Source of the DNA: Nitrospirota bacterium
GTDB taxonomy: Bacteria; Nitrospirota; Nitrospiria; Nitrospirales; Nitrospiraceae
DNA: 64,000 bases
Direction of reading: 5' to 3'
Assembly (NCBI GenBank): GCA_016219645.1
Contig: JACRLR010000020.1
Coordinates: 124,001 to 188,000 of the forward strand
Shown in pieces: positions 28,526 through 37,389 of the stretch. A program made the translations under genes and the position numbers. Within the stretch, counting starts at the first letter, position 1; the number at the start of each line of letters is the position of its first letter. The notes under the pieces were generated by a model. The model saw only the letters and a program-made list of their open reading frames with translations. It was not told the origin of the DNA and searched no databases.

Positions 28526-29509
28526 TCACTGCGACTCCAGAATCTTCCTGACTTCCTGCTGAACTGCTCTGCGTAACGAGTCCGGCTGCACCACCTTTAC
28601 CCCGCTGCCGAAACTGAGAATCCACCCGACAAGTTCGCGCGTGTCCGCAATGGACAATGTCATCCGCAATCGCCCTCGCCTCAGGCGTGTCAGCCGTTGG
28701 CTGGGATGCCATACGCGGTCTTTAACCCAGGCCGCTGTCGGCTTATCGAACGCCAACTCGACATCGATGCGCCGTCCGCGCATGACGGTGAGCGAGTCCT
28801 CCACAAATGCGTCGAAATCGAAGTGCAACGGGATCTGATACGGATGGTCGGTCTGCGTGACAGACTTGATCCGCTCGACGGCGAACATTCTCGGCTCCTT
28901 GCGCAGGTGGCAGTAGCCGACAAGATAGAGGCCGCCCGATGCGTACCAGAGTCGGTAGGGATTGATCTCGCGCCTGGTCATCCGCGTGCGGGAGGCGGAG
29001 AAGTACCGCACTTGAACGGTGCGCTGCTTATCGATGGCCTGAGTGAGCCGGTCAATCGACTCTCGATGTGTCCGGTATGTCTTGTGCGGGCCCAGCCCGA
29101 CCGCAAACACGCTTTGAATGCGCTGGACATAGTCGAGCGATGCCGGGGGCAGGAGTCCCGATGCTTTCGTCATGGCCGACTCTATTGCCGCCTGGATCTG
29201 TGTCCCGGCCAATGGCTTGAGGAGAGCCCGGCTCATGACCAACGCCATGAGCTCGGTGGGAGAAAACGAGAGGGCGGGGACGTGGCGAAACCCGTCCATC
29301 AACCGCCAGTGGATGCGCCCGTCTCTTCGTTCGTTCAGGATGGGGAATCCCGCCGCCTCGAGGGCTTCCAAATCTCGCCGCACGGTTCGGGGATGTCTGA
29401 GATAGTCGGTCGGGAGCCGTTCGTTCAGTTCATCGAGCGTCATGCCATGTGACGATTCCAATAGGCGCAAGAGGTGCCACTGGCGCGTGACTTGGTCGTT
29501 GCGCGGCAT
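28526..29509 (-). CDS. HTH/WYL-domain transcriptional regulator
   Basis: A 327-aa regulator. The N-terminal helix-turn-helix (~1-60) includes HLLRLLESSHGMTLDELNER and HPRTVRRDLEALEAAGFP. A WYL domain follows, with YRLWYASGGLYLVGYCHLRK and the VERIKSV strand. A WCX-like C-terminal region (AFDKPTAAWVKDRVWHPSQR) completes it. WYL domains bind ligands or nucleic acid, and some family members control CRISPR or other defence loci. Here it is 1.4 kb from cas3 on the same strand, upstream of it, but separated by the toxin-antitoxin pair. Whether it controls the cas operon is inference. Confidence 0.88.
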   Translation of the reverse strand: MPRNDQVTRQWHLLRLLESSHGMTLDELNERLPTDYLRHPRTVRRDLEALEAAGFPILNERRDGRIHWRLMDGFRHVPALSFSPTELMALVMSRALLKPLAGTQIQAAIESAMTKASGLLPPASLDYVQRIQSVFAVGLGPHKTYRTHRESIDRLTQAIDKQRTVQVRYFSASRTRMTRREINPYRLWYASGGLYLVGYCHLRKEPRMFAVERIKSVTQTDHPYQIPLHFDFDAFVEDSLTVMRGRRIDVELAFDKPTAAWVKDRVWHPSQRLTRLRRGRLRMTLSIADTRELVGWILSFGSGVKVVQPDSLRRAVQQEVRKILESQ

Positions 29510-29556
29510 CGATAGACCTCAATCATGGGCCGACAAGCAGATGCAGGCTACACTAA

Positions 29557-29660
29557 TGGTCTGTATGGTTCATCTGGTTTGTTTTGTTTATTTGGTTTCC
29601 CCGGTTCAACCGCTTAATCTGGTTCAACCAAACAGACCAAATAAACAAGAGAAACAAGGC
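29557..29660. repeat. T/G-word palindromic repeat R2
   Basis: A T/G arm (TGGTCTGTATGGTTCATCTG, then GTTTGTTTTGTTTATTTGG) is followed by an A/C arm (AACCAAACAGACC, AAATAAACAAGAGAAACAAGG) that can pair with it in several registers. It lies in the gap between the MoaD-like gene's 3' end and the WYL gene's 5' end, 22 bp after the former. Confidence 0.65.
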
Positions 29661-29681
29661 AATTCTCGCGCGTCACGCAGC

Positions 29682-29960
29682 CTAAACGGGGATATGTCGC
29701 GTCCCGTCATACGACGCTCCAGACTGGTGGGATAACTTGACGATGTCCCCGTCCTTCACGACAGTATCTTCGGCGCTCACTTTCTTGTTTACCGCAATCA
29801 TCACTTCTCGATTCGCCAGGAACTGCAACAGAGACCCCATACGATCCTGGTTCGATTCAAGAAGCTTTCTCACAGTGGTGGGTCCGGAAATCACGAGATC
29901 GAATTCCGTTTCTCCGACCGCATCGCGAAGCGTCAATCCAAAGATCAGCACTGTGACCAT
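29682..29960 (-). CDS. MoaD/ThiS-like beta-grasp protein without terminal Gly-Gly
   Basis: A 92-aa protein with the ubiquitin-like beta-grasp layout of MoaD/ThiS (MVTVLIFGLTLRDAVGETEF, VISGPTTVRKLLE, VMIAVNKKVSAEDTVVKDGD, IVKLSHQSG). Sulfur carriers of this family end in Gly-Gly, which is adenylated and thiocarboxylated. Here the chain continues SGASYDGTRHIPV and has no GG. So either it is processed, or it is a beta-grasp domain used for something else. Flanked on both sides by R-type palindromes. Confidence 0.7.
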   Translation of the reverse strand: MVTVLIFGLTLRDAVGETEFDLVISGPTTVRKLLESNQDRMGSLLQFLANREVMIAVNKKVSAEDTVVKDGDIVKLSHQSGASYDGTRHIPV

Positions 29961-29968
29961 TGAAACCT

Positions 29969-30072
29969 CGTTGGTTGGTTCTTTTGGTTTGTTTAGTCTA
30001 TTTGGTTGCTTTAGTTCATCCGGTTAGTGTTGCCCAACCAAAAACCAAACAAACCAAATAAACGAAACAAAC
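29969..30072. repeat. T/G-word palindromic repeat R3
   Basis: A T/G arm (TTGGTTGGTTCTTTTGG, TTTGTTTAGTCTATTTGG) is followed by an A/C arm (CCCAACCAAAAACCAAAC, AAACCAAATAAACG). It fills the whole gap between the FAD/Fe-S oxidase stop codon (30073) and the MoaD-like start (29960). Confidence 0.65.
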
Positions 30073-32898
30073 CTACGGTCGGTCTGCTGCCTCGTAGGCT
30101 TCCTGAATCAGTTGGGCCACGTGCTTCACTTCTGCTGTGCCCTGCAATCCAGTTCGCAATTGAATCATGCAGGCCGGGCAACTGGTCGCCACCACCTCGG
30201 CACCACTCTGCTCGACAGCCTGCCGTTTGCGCAGGACAATCCGCTGCGATGTCTCAAAATCCTTTACGAGATACGTCCCGGCTCCTCCCGCACAGCGATC
30301 AGCATCCGGCATCTCGACATAATCAAAGCCGGGCATGCCTCCCAGAATCGCCCGAGGCTCCTTCGTCACTCCCGCTGCTCGCAGGTGACAGGAAGAATGA
30401 TAGGCTACCTTGCATGTTCTAGGCTGCGGACTCGCCATGGCCGGCTTCACCGACGATTGTGAGACAAACTCTGAAATGTGCGTGACCCGCTTGGCCAAGG
30501 CCTCGGCTGACCCTTGCTCAGGCTCGCCGGCAAATAAGGTGGGATAGTCCTTCAGCATGAGGGTACAGGAGGCACAACCGGTCACCACTTTCTCATAGCC
30601 AGCCATGGAGGCCAGATTGACCCGTGCCCCTTCTTTGGCCAATGTGCGATGCCCATAGGTTTCGATCGGCGTCCCGGAACAGCGTTGTGGTGGTAGATCC
30701 GGCTCGACTCCATGTTTTCGCAACACGGCGATGACGGCATCCCCTACCCCATCGTCGAAATAGTTGGCTGCGCAGCCATGGAAGTACGCTACTGGGGAAC
30801 GAGTCGCCTGCCCTGTGTCAGGAATCAGTTCCGGGTAACGGTCACGAAGATGTTGTCGGGCGAGTCGCGGCAGCACCAAGCGTGGCGACAATCGTGCGGT
30901 CTCGGCAAGACGATGCAGGAACGGCTTGGTCAGACGATCGAGTAACCGTCGAATCAAGGGCCGATCCCATATCGGCTGATACCTCGCGAGAAACTTTAAC
31001 AATCGTTCAAATCGTGCGGTCTGCGCATGGAAACGAAAGATGGATCCAGCCATTTCGTTTGGATTCTCGGCGCGCCGGTCCAGGATGAGCTGAGATACAT
31101 CGACACCTGCCGGACAGGCTGTGCGGCAAGACTTACAGTTCAGACAGGCCTCCACCACGCGCTTGGAATTGAGATAGCTATAATTCTTATCCGTGACGAT
31201 TTCGAACCAGCCCCGCGAACTCATGTCTTCCGACCGAAATACATCGTAGACCGGGCAGACAGCGTTGCACTTGGCGCAGGTCGCACAGGACTTTGACAGT
31301 CGCTCATAGTCGATATGGTCCGTGAATGGCCGGTCGCTGATCTTGATACCGGGATTAAAGACCCCAGTTGGGTCAAAACTCTGCTTTACCCGCACAAACA
31401 GATCGTACAGCTCCGGACCGAACATCGTCTTCACATATTCGGCGCGCACCCGACCATCTCCGTGCTCCCCACAGATCGAACCACCGAATCGATCCAACAC
31501 TGTTTGGTGAATCTCGGAATACCCCCGCACCATCTTCTGGAAATCGTCTTGGTTGTTCACATCGAGCAGGGGAATGATATGGGCATTCCCATTCCCGATA
31601 TGCCCAAAGATCGCTACTGGAACGCGCTGTTCTTCGAAGAACTCTTCCAAATATCGGATGAGTTCACTGATCCGCTCAGCCGGCACCACAACGTCGTCGA
31701 CGAAATTGATGGGCTTCTTCCGGGGGTCGAATCGGTAGAGCGTGGGATAGAGTGCTTTGCGGGCCTTCCACAGTTGCTCCCGTTGCTCAGGCTCAAGGGC
31801 GAGCAGGGGATCGGACGTGAGGCGAAAACGTCGACAGATCTCCAGCATGCGATTGGCCTGTGCCCAGAGATCGATACCCCTTGCATCGTCATCCAGCTCA
31901 ACCAACAGAGTGGCCGCCGCATCGGCAGGAATGCCGTGCTTCGCCCGCCCGATCAAGTTGAGCGTATTTGCATCCATCACTTCTAACGCGCTCGGATATA
32001 ACTCCAGTAGCTTCGGCACAGCCTCACCCACATCCTCCAGGCGATAGAAATGGACGAGGGCCGTGAGGGTTGCGCGGGGCACCTCAACCAGCCGAATCGT
32101 CGCTTCACTGAAGAGACCGAGCGTGCCCTCACTGCCGATAAAGAGCTTGGGAAGATCGAAGCAGCCTCGCGCAAGTCCATCGGCGATGCCAAAAAGGTTG
32201 TAGCCACAACTATTCTTGCTGACGATCGGGCGTTTCCGCGCAATCAGTTCGGCATTGTCCTGGACCAACGATCGCAGGTCTCGAAGGGGGCCTTGTGCCT
32301 TCAACAGATCGGCACAGGCCGGATCGTCGAGCCAATAGGCCCTAGCATCCAGCCACTCACCGGTCTGTAGGCATACACGAAGTGCCCCCACGTTATCCTT
32401 GACCGCGCCGTACCGCAGCGTGTGGGGACCGGATGAGTTGTTCGCCAACATCCCTCCGAGTTTGCACATGTCCCCGCTGGAAGGGTCTGGTCCGAACAAC
32501 AGACCCTGGCGGCTCAGTTGCTTGTTCAATTCGGCGAGCACGATCCCCGGCTGCACTCTGGCCCATTGCTCATCCCGATTCACTTCGAGAATCCGGTTCA
32601 AGCGTGAGACGTCGAGAATGATGCCGGAGCCGATCGCTGAGCCCGTCAGGTTCGTCCCAGCAGCCCGCGGCGTCAGGGGAATCCCTCGTTGTACGGCGTA
32701 GCGTACCGTAGCGGCAATGTCTTCCTCAGACTCGACAAGCACGACGGCTTTTGGCGTCATCCGATACATACTCGCATCCACCGCATAGGCAATGAGGGTC
32801 GAGTAGTCGTCCCTTACCTTGTCACCGCCGAGCGTGGCACGAAGGTCAGAGGCAATGGCGTGGGAACGTTCAGGCAAAATGAGCGTTGGTGAGGTCAT
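30073..32898 (-). CDS. Fused FAD-linked 2-hydroxyacid oxidase with Fe-S/CCG domains
   Basis: A 941-aa fusion of a GlcD-like flavoprotein and a GlcF-like electron-transfer unit. It likely oxidises D-lactate or another 2-hydroxyacid and passes electrons to quinone. The FAD domain has PLTPRAAGTNLTGSAIGSGI and VDNVGALR-like segments; the substrate half has FGHIGNGNAHIIPL. Two 4Fe-4S motifs follow (CATCAKCNAVCPVYD and CLNCKSCRTACPAGVD). Two CCG cysteine-rich domains come last (HGCAANYF ... GCASCTLM, and SSCHLRAAG ... CAGGAGTY ... SCPACMIQL). No membrane helix is seen, so it is probably peripheral. Divergent from the hydroxyacid dehydrogenase at 33110. Confidence 0.88.
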   Translation of the reverse strand: MTSPTLILPERSHAIASDLRATLGGDKVRDDYSTLIAYAVDASMYRMTPKAVVLVESEEDIAATVRYAVQRGIPLTPRAAGTNLTGSAIGSGIILDVSRLNRILEVNRDEQWARVQPGIVLAELNKQLSRQGLLFGPDPSSGDMCKLGGMLANNSSGPHTLRYGAVKDNVGALRVCLQTGEWLDARAYWLDDPACADLLKAQGPLRDLRSLVQDNAELIARKRPIVSKNSCGYNLFGIADGLARGCFDLPKLFIGSEGTLGLFSEATIRLVEVPRATLTALVHFYRLEDVGEAVPKLLELYPSALEVMDANTLNLIGRAKHGIPADAAATLLVELDDDARGIDLWAQANRMLEICRRFRLTSDPLLALEPEQREQLWKARKALYPTLYRFDPRKKPINFVDDVVVPAERISELIRYLEEFFEEQRVPVAIFGHIGNGNAHIIPLLDVNNQDDFQKMVRGYSEIHQTVLDRFGGSICGEHGDGRVRAEYVKTMFGPELYDLFVRVKQSFDPTGVFNPGIKISDRPFTDHIDYERLSKSCATCAKCNAVCPVYDVFRSEDMSSRGWFEIVTDKNYSYLNSKRVVEACLNCKSCRTACPAGVDVSQLILDRRAENPNEMAGSIFRFHAQTARFERLLKFLARYQPIWDRPLIRRLLDRLTKPFLHRLAETARLSPRLVLPRLARQHLRDRYPELIPDTGQATRSPVAYFHGCAANYFDDGVGDAVIAVLRKHGVEPDLPPQRCSGTPIETYGHRTLAKEGARVNLASMAGYEKVVTGCASCTLMLKDYPTLFAGEPEQGSAEALAKRVTHISEFVSQSSVKPAMASPQPRTCKVAYHSSCHLRAAGVTKEPRAILGGMPGFDYVEMPDADRCAGGAGTYLVKDFETSQRIVLRKRQAVEQSGAEVVATSCPACMIQLRTGLQGTAEVKHVAQLIQEAYEAADRP

Positions 32899-32946
32899 AG
32901 TTTAAGATCTCGACCATTCTAGACGGACCCCTGAGACCAGCACAAG

Positions 32947-33058
32947 TCTGGTTCATCAGGTTTGTTTGGTTGATCCGGTTTATTTAGTTTGTTTTGTTTA
33001 TTCGTTCCTCTGGATCAGTTTCGCTCAACCAAAAAAACCAAACAAACCAAATAAACCA
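32947..33058. repeat. T/G-word palindromic repeat R4
   Basis: A T/G arm (GGTTTGTTTGGTTGATCCGG, TTTATTTAGTTTGTTTTGTT) is followed by an A/C arm (CTCAACCAAAAAAACCAAAC, AAACCAAATAAACCATC). Unlike the other copies it lies between divergent genes (5' side of both), so termination cannot be its only use. Confidence 0.65.
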
Positions 33059-33109
33059 TCTTCTCACCCTAACATCCTGCTAAGATGGCGCGCTGAACGG
33101 AGTAGCCCT

Positions 33110-34075
33110 GTGACCGACTCACGCCCCACCCTCTATCTTTCTCGACTCCTCCCAGATCCTGTGATGGCCATCATACGGAATCGCTTCCAGCTGGTGCAGG
33201 ATCCTCATAATACATTGCCGACCGCACCTGTCCTTCGTGAGGGACTCTGCCGGGCCGATGCCGGGATCGTGACTCTGGGAGATCGCATCGACGCCGAAAC
33301 CATTCATGCCGCCACCAGGCTCAAAATTCTGGCGAACTATGCCGTCGGATACAACAACATCGATCTTGCCGCCGCGAAACAGTGTGGCCTGATCGTCACC
33401 AATACGCCGGACGTCTTGACCGATGCGACCGCTGATCTGACCTGGGCCTTGCTCCTGGCGACGGCACGTCGCATCGTTGAAGGCGACGGCCTCGTTCGAT
33501 CCGGACACTGGACCGGATGGAGTCCCACACAACTTTTGGGAGCGGAGATTTCCGGCAAGACACTGGGGATTATCGGAATGGGGCGCATCGGGCAGGCGGT
33601 AGCCAGACGCGCTATAGGGTTTCGCATGTCGGTGCTCTATCACACCCGACAAGCCATGGCCATCTCATCGCTCCCCCGTGAGTGGGAATATCGGTCATTG
33701 AGAGAGCTCCTTGAGGAAGCCGACCTTGTGACAATCCATGTGCCCCTGACTCCAGCCACTCACCATCTGATCGGAACGTGCGAATTGGGCTGGATGCGCC
33801 CCACTGCTTTTCTCATCAATACGGCTCGTGGTCCGATTGTCGATGAAGCAGCGTTGGTCGAAGCCCTCAAGAGAGGAACCATCGCCGGCGCAGGACTCGA
33901 CGTCTATGAAGAGGAACCAACTCTCCATCCAGACCTAGCTCAGTTGAGGCAGGTGGTGCTGCTCCCCCATCTAGGCTCAGCCACGATGCAGGCAAGGACT
34001 CAAATGGGACTGGTCTGTCTGAAGAATATTCAATCAGTGTTAGACGGCCGCCCCGCCCCAAACCAGGTCCAATAG
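33110..34075 (+). CDS. D-2-hydroxyacid dehydrogenase (glyoxylate/hydroxypyruvate reductase type)
   Basis: An NAD(P)H-dependent reductase of 2-keto acids, about 321 aa. The nucleotide motif is GKTLGIIGMGRIGQAVARRA. The catalytic Arg is in NTARGPIVDEAALVEAL, Glu in GAGLDVYEEEPTLHP and His in VVLLPHLGSATMQ. NYAVGYNNIDLAAA is typical of the glyoxylate reductase branch. I chose the GTG at 33110 with CGGAG upstream. A longer frame from 32966 translates the R4 repeat and gives an odd CFVY-type extension not seen in the family. Divergent from the 2-hydroxyacid oxidase, which suggests a shared 2-hydroxyacid metabolism. Confidence 0.88.
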   Translation: MTDSRPTLYLSRLLPDPVMAIIRNRFQLVQDPHNTLPTAPVLREGLCRADAGIVTLGDRIDAETIHAATRLKILANYAVGYNNIDLAAAKQCGLIVTNTPDVLTDATADLTWALLLATARRIVEGDGLVRSGHWTGWSPTQLLGAEISGKTLGIIGMGRIGQAVARRAIGFRMSVLYHTRQAMAISSLPREWEYRSLRELLEEADLVTIHVPLTPATHHLIGTCELGWMRPTAFLINTARGPIVDEAALVEALKRGTIAGAGLDVYEEEPTLHPDLAQLRQVVLLPHLGSATMQARTQMGLVCLKNIQSVLDGRPAPNQVQ

Positions 34076-34118
34076 AAAAGGGATGGTCAGCACGCCTATC
34101 ACAATGGGAGAAAATCCT

Positions 34119-34246
34119 GCAGGATGCTCAAAAAGTTCGCCCAGCAAGGCCGCAGCCGATGAAAGCACCGGAGGCGTAGCCTCTGGGCTACGTTGAGGAT
34201 GCTTTCAAGGTGAGAACGCCGCTGGCGGGCTTTTTCAGCATCCTGC
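34119..34246. repeat. GCAGGATGCT-ended palindromic element (copy 3) with nested hairpin
   Basis: The left end GCAGGATGCTCAAAAAG matches the inverted right end GCAGGATGCTGAAAAAG at all but one base. Near the left end is CAGCAAGGCCGCAGC and near the right end GGCGGGCTTTTTCA, both shared with the 12727 copy. Inside, TGAAAGCA ... TGCTTTCA and CGTAGCC ... GGCTACG form a nested stem. It ends three bases before the TPR gene's stop codon. Confidence 0.7.
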
Positions 34247-34248
34247 TG

Positions 34249-36531
34249 CTAGTTTCTGTAGCGAAAGGCTATGGGCTCAGTTGTGGCTCGCCTGTGCGCG
34301 CGGGCCAATTCAAGCCGTTGGGAGACGTCGTGGAAGGTCGGAATCAATTCGTAAATTGCGGCAGCCTGGTCCCACTGCTCTTGAGTTTCGTAGAGTAATC
34401 CCAGTTCATAGCGAATGGCTTGCCCCTTGGCCCCCTGGCACTGAGGGTCCTTCAGCAGCGCCTCGAGCTGGGCGATCGCCGACTGCCATTCGCCCTGCTC
34501 TTTCGAACAGACTGCGACCATGAGACAGGAGTCCAAGAAAAAGTCGTGGCTCTTCATCGAGAGGGAAAATTCTTCTTTCGCTTCGTTCAGCAGCCCCATA
34601 TTCTTGTAAGCCACTCCCAGCATGTAGTGAGTTTCTGGATCAATCTCTATCCCAGGTGGAGCCGATAGCACCGGCTCTGCAGCAGCCACCGATGCTTGCT
34701 GGTTCAGCGCAAATGTCGCAGCCCATTTGGCCAGCAAGGGGCTGGCCGGAGCTAATTCTTTGACTTTTGCATAGAGGCTCGCCTGTCGAGTCGGACTCTC
34801 ATTATTCTGGCCCGCCAGGATCAATTCGAGGGCACGGGAGTATTGCAAAGCTGCGCCGGCTGTATCGCCCTTGGCTTCGAGCAGGGAGCCGAACAGTTCC
34901 CGCGCCTCTGCATGATCCGGCTGCTCTGTGACCAATCGGCTAAGCCAATCCTCAGCCTCAGCCTGCTGGCCAGCCTTCACATAGGTCTGGAACTGCTCGC
35001 TGGTCGAAAGGACAGGCGGAGGAGGATCGTCTGCACCTGCCTCTTCCGGCAACGCCCCCCATAGCTGATCCGGCGCAACATTCTCCCACAATGATCCACT
35101 ACCAGGCGTAGCCGGTTCCGACTCCCTTGACCGTGCTAGCTCCCACGGGTTTGCTGCTGGTTCCGGCACAACCACTGAAGACTGCCTATCTTGTAATGGG
35201 GCAAGCTTGGAGGGCAGACTCCAGGGAGGGTCGTCTGGTGCAGCATTGGCTATCGAAAATGTGTCTGCCTGCACAGAGTCGGCTGGGATTGCAGCTATCG
35301 AAGGCGCAGGGGTCTCTGATCGAGGCGAACCAAGCGGTTCGTTCACTGCAGTGCCGTGCATGAGCGCAGTCAACCTCTTCACCGTTGGGCTATCCGGCGC
35401 CATCGCAGTGACCTTCTCAAACAGTTCCTCATGCAACGTCGGCATCCCTGGTTCGGGATGTTCCAGCAACAGCTCAATGGCCTTTCCATACTGGATCACC
35501 GCGTTGGCGGGGTCACCTTTTTCTCCATAGAGCTCTCCGTAGAGTTCCAGCATCGCAACCGACTGCGGTTCGACCTCAAGAAAATCTGTAATCAGCTTTT
35601 CAGCCTTCGGATAGTCCTGCACCCGCAATGCCGCCCCGGCAAGATAGCGATATTCGCCGAGGGCGATCTGAAGATCACCACGTTGCAGATGCAGCTTTGC
35701 GAGCAACTGGCAGACGTCAGGATTTCCAGGCTCTTTCGTCAACATTTGGTTGAGAATGGCCTCGGCCCCGGCAAATTGTTTTGCGTCAATCCGGCGTGTC
35801 GCTTCAGACAGGAGATCGAGCGGCTCGGCACTCTTGGGTGATTCAGCTTTAGAGCCGGCTGCTTTCTTGGTTGCGGGGCTAGAGCCCCCGCCGACTTTGG
35901 TGAAATGTTCGATGAACTGAGCCGCCTCACTATTGGCAGGAGCGATCCGCAAGACGGCTTGATAGGCATCCTTTGCCTCAGCATAACGCTGTTGGGCTGA
36001 CCGCTCACGCCCCAACTGCAAATAAACCTTCGTAGCCTCCTCCTGCATATTTTCTTGCAGGCATAATTCCGCCACACGCTGCTGAGCATCCAAGTTCGAG
36101 GGATCCTGGCTGACGATCTTCTTATAGATATCCAGCGCGTCTTTGGTTTTTCCCGATTTGAGATAGTGTTTCCCGAGCGTGAGATAATCTTGAACCGCGC
36201 TACTGAGCAAACCACGTTCAGCGTTGAGATCCCCGAGATGCCTGAATACATCGTATCGGGAAGGATCAAGCTTCAGTATCTTCTTGTATGTTGCGATCGC
36301 CTTGAGGGTGGCCCCTTCGGCGCGGAAGGCGGCGGCCGCCTGCGCAAAAGCTGCGACGGCATCGGCGGTGGCTTGACGTTTGAGGTGCAACTCCCCGATT
36401 GAATTGAAGATACTCCCATCGCCCGGCGCCTCGATGGAAAGTTTCTTCCATTCACTGATAGCGGCGTCGAATTGACCCCGCGAGGCAAAGAGTTGCGCAC
36501 TATGCAATACCGTACTGCGGTCGATCGCCAA
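34249..36531 (-). CDS. Large tetratricopeptide-repeat protein
   Basis: A 760-aa soluble protein made mostly of TPR helix pairs. Clear units include GDGSIFNSIGELHLKRQATA, ATYKKILKLDPSRYDVFRHL, ALDIYKKIVSQDPSNLDAQQ and AYQAVLRIAPANSEAAQ. A Pro/Ser-rich linker lies around residues 395-510. A second TPR block follows, up to the C-terminal ALLKDPQCQGAKGQAIRYEL region. No signal peptide, membrane helix or enzymatic domain is visible. TPRs act as scaffolds; the partners are unknown. Single gene, framed by palindromic elements at both ends. Confidence 0.8.
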   Translation of the reverse strand: MAIDRSTVLHSAQLFASRGQFDAAISEWKKLSIEAPGDGSIFNSIGELHLKRQATADAVAAFAQAAAAFRAEGATLKAIATYKKILKLDPSRYDVFRHLGDLNAERGLLSSAVQDYLTLGKHYLKSGKTKDALDIYKKIVSQDPSNLDAQQRVAELCLQENMQEEATKVYLQLGRERSAQQRYAEAKDAYQAVLRIAPANSEAAQFIEHFTKVGGGSSPATKKAAGSKAESPKSAEPLDLLSEATRRIDAKQFAGAEAILNQMLTKEPGNPDVCQLLAKLHLQRGDLQIALGEYRYLAGAALRVQDYPKAEKLITDFLEVEPQSVAMLELYGELYGEKGDPANAVIQYGKAIELLLEHPEPGMPTLHEELFEKVTAMAPDSPTVKRLTALMHGTAVNEPLGSPRSETPAPSIAAIPADSVQADTFSIANAAPDDPPWSLPSKLAPLQDRQSSVVVPEPAANPWELARSRESEPATPGSGSLWENVAPDQLWGALPEEAGADDPPPPVLSTSEQFQTYVKAGQQAEAEDWLSRLVTEQPDHAEARELFGSLLEAKGDTAGAALQYSRALELILAGQNNESPTRQASLYAKVKELAPASPLLAKWAATFALNQQASVAAAEPVLSAPPGIEIDPETHYMLGVAYKNMGLLNEAKEEFSLSMKSHDFFLDSCLMVAVCSKEQGEWQSAIAQLEALLKDPQCQGAKGQAIRYELGLLYETQEQWDQAAAIYELIPTFHDVSQRLELARAHRRATTEPIAFRYRN

Positions 36532-36546
36532 GTCAGACCTCCCTCA

Positions 36547-36722
36547 CCCGCATGATTCATGAAACTTCTGCTGCAAGCGCGGATACGCGGCTGCGACGGG
36601 CAGTCTCGCCGTTCAGCCCTTCGACATACTGCGCGAGTATGCCTCAGGGCTTCACATCTCCGAGTGCCCGTCTCGCTTCGCGTCTGCACGCTTTCGCGAC
36701 GAACCTTCATGAATCATGCGGG
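36547..36722. repeat. Dispersed palindromic element with terminal inverted repeats (copy 2)
   Basis: The left end CCCGCATGATTCATGAAAC and the inverted right end CCCGCATGATTCATGAAGG match over 17 bases. Core words CTTCTGCTGCAA and TGCCTCAGG are shared with the copy at 4015-4205, where the ends are CCGCATTATTCATGA. It has no ORF. It lies between the cold-shock gene and the TPR gene, both on the minus strand. Confidence 0.7.
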
Positions 36723-36803
36723 CTAACGATCAAACGCTAACAGTGTCTTTGGGTATTGTCAACGAATTGGAGGGTTTGGATGGGAATGTCTCAGCATTAC
36801 TAC

Positions 36804-36831
36804 GAAGGCCTGCCTTGAAAGGCAGGCCTTC
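36804..36831 (-). terminator. Perfect 11-bp hairpin after the cold-shock gene
   Basis: GAAGGCCTGCC and GGCAGGCCTTC enclose a six-base loop, 27 bp beyond the stop codon of the cold-shock gene. A T-run is lacking, but position and perfect pairing suggest a terminator. Confidence 0.65.
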
Positions 36832-36858
36832 ACGCGCAAATCTAGTAAAATCTAACGG

Positions 36859-37077
36859 TCAAGACTCGGTAATGGCCATCTTCAAGACGTTCGAAGCCTG
36901 CGGCCCCTTTGCGCCTTGCACGACTTCGAACTCGACACTCTCCCCCTCTTTCAAGGTTTTGAATCCTTCTCCCTGCAACGCCGAATAATGGACGAAAACA
37001 TCATCCCCGCCCTCAAGACGAATGAACCCAAATCCCTTGCGATCGTTGAACCATTTGACGGTACCTTTTGTCTTCAC
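36859..37077 (-). CDS. Cold-shock domain protein
   Basis: A 72-aa single OB-fold protein that binds single-stranded RNA/DNA. RNP1 is KGFGFIRLE and RNP2 is VFVHYSAL, both intact. The start is the GTG at 37077 with AAGGAG seven bases upstream ([19 protein letters not shown]). A longer frame from 37104 runs through that ribosome site and is unlikely. The length is normal for the CspA family. It has its own hairpin terminator. Confidence 0.93.
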   Translation of the reverse strand: MKTKGTVKWFNDRKGFGFIRLEGGDDVFVHYSALQGEGFKTLKEGESVEFEVVQGAKGPQASNVLKMAITES

Positions 37078-37330
37078 GGAAATACTCCTTTCCTCAACGA
37101 CCACGACTCATGACGTGGCCGGTCCCGAAACTCTGCTGGCGATACCCATGATGATGAAGAGAAAAAGAAAGAAGAGACATAGGTTGGAATGATGGGTTCA
37201 TGTGGAGCGACAAAATATTATTCGTGAGACCCATCTCGGTTCAAGCTTCGGAGCATGTATCATGAGGTTTCAAATCTTGTCAAGCCATTCTTTGGCCTCA
37301 TGGCTTCCGGCCAGACAGTTGACAGTATGG

Positions 37331-37359
37331 TAGACAAGCCCTGCCTGCTCACTTATAGT
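37331..37359 (+). promoter_or_regulatory. Sigma-70-like promoter of the lptF operon
   Basis: TAGACA (37331-37336) and TATAGT (37354-37359) are separated by exactly 17 bp and lie 31 bp before the lptF ATG. No other element stands out in the 37078-37389 gap. Confidence 0.6.
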
Positions 37360-37389
37360 GTTAAATTCTGCGAGGGGCGGATTCTTCGA

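Noticed and set aside
32966-33109. N-terminal extension of the hydroxyacid dehydrogenase (VYLVCFVYSF...)
   Set aside because: It is the translated R4 repeat; the GTG at 33110 has a ribosome site and gives the normal family length.
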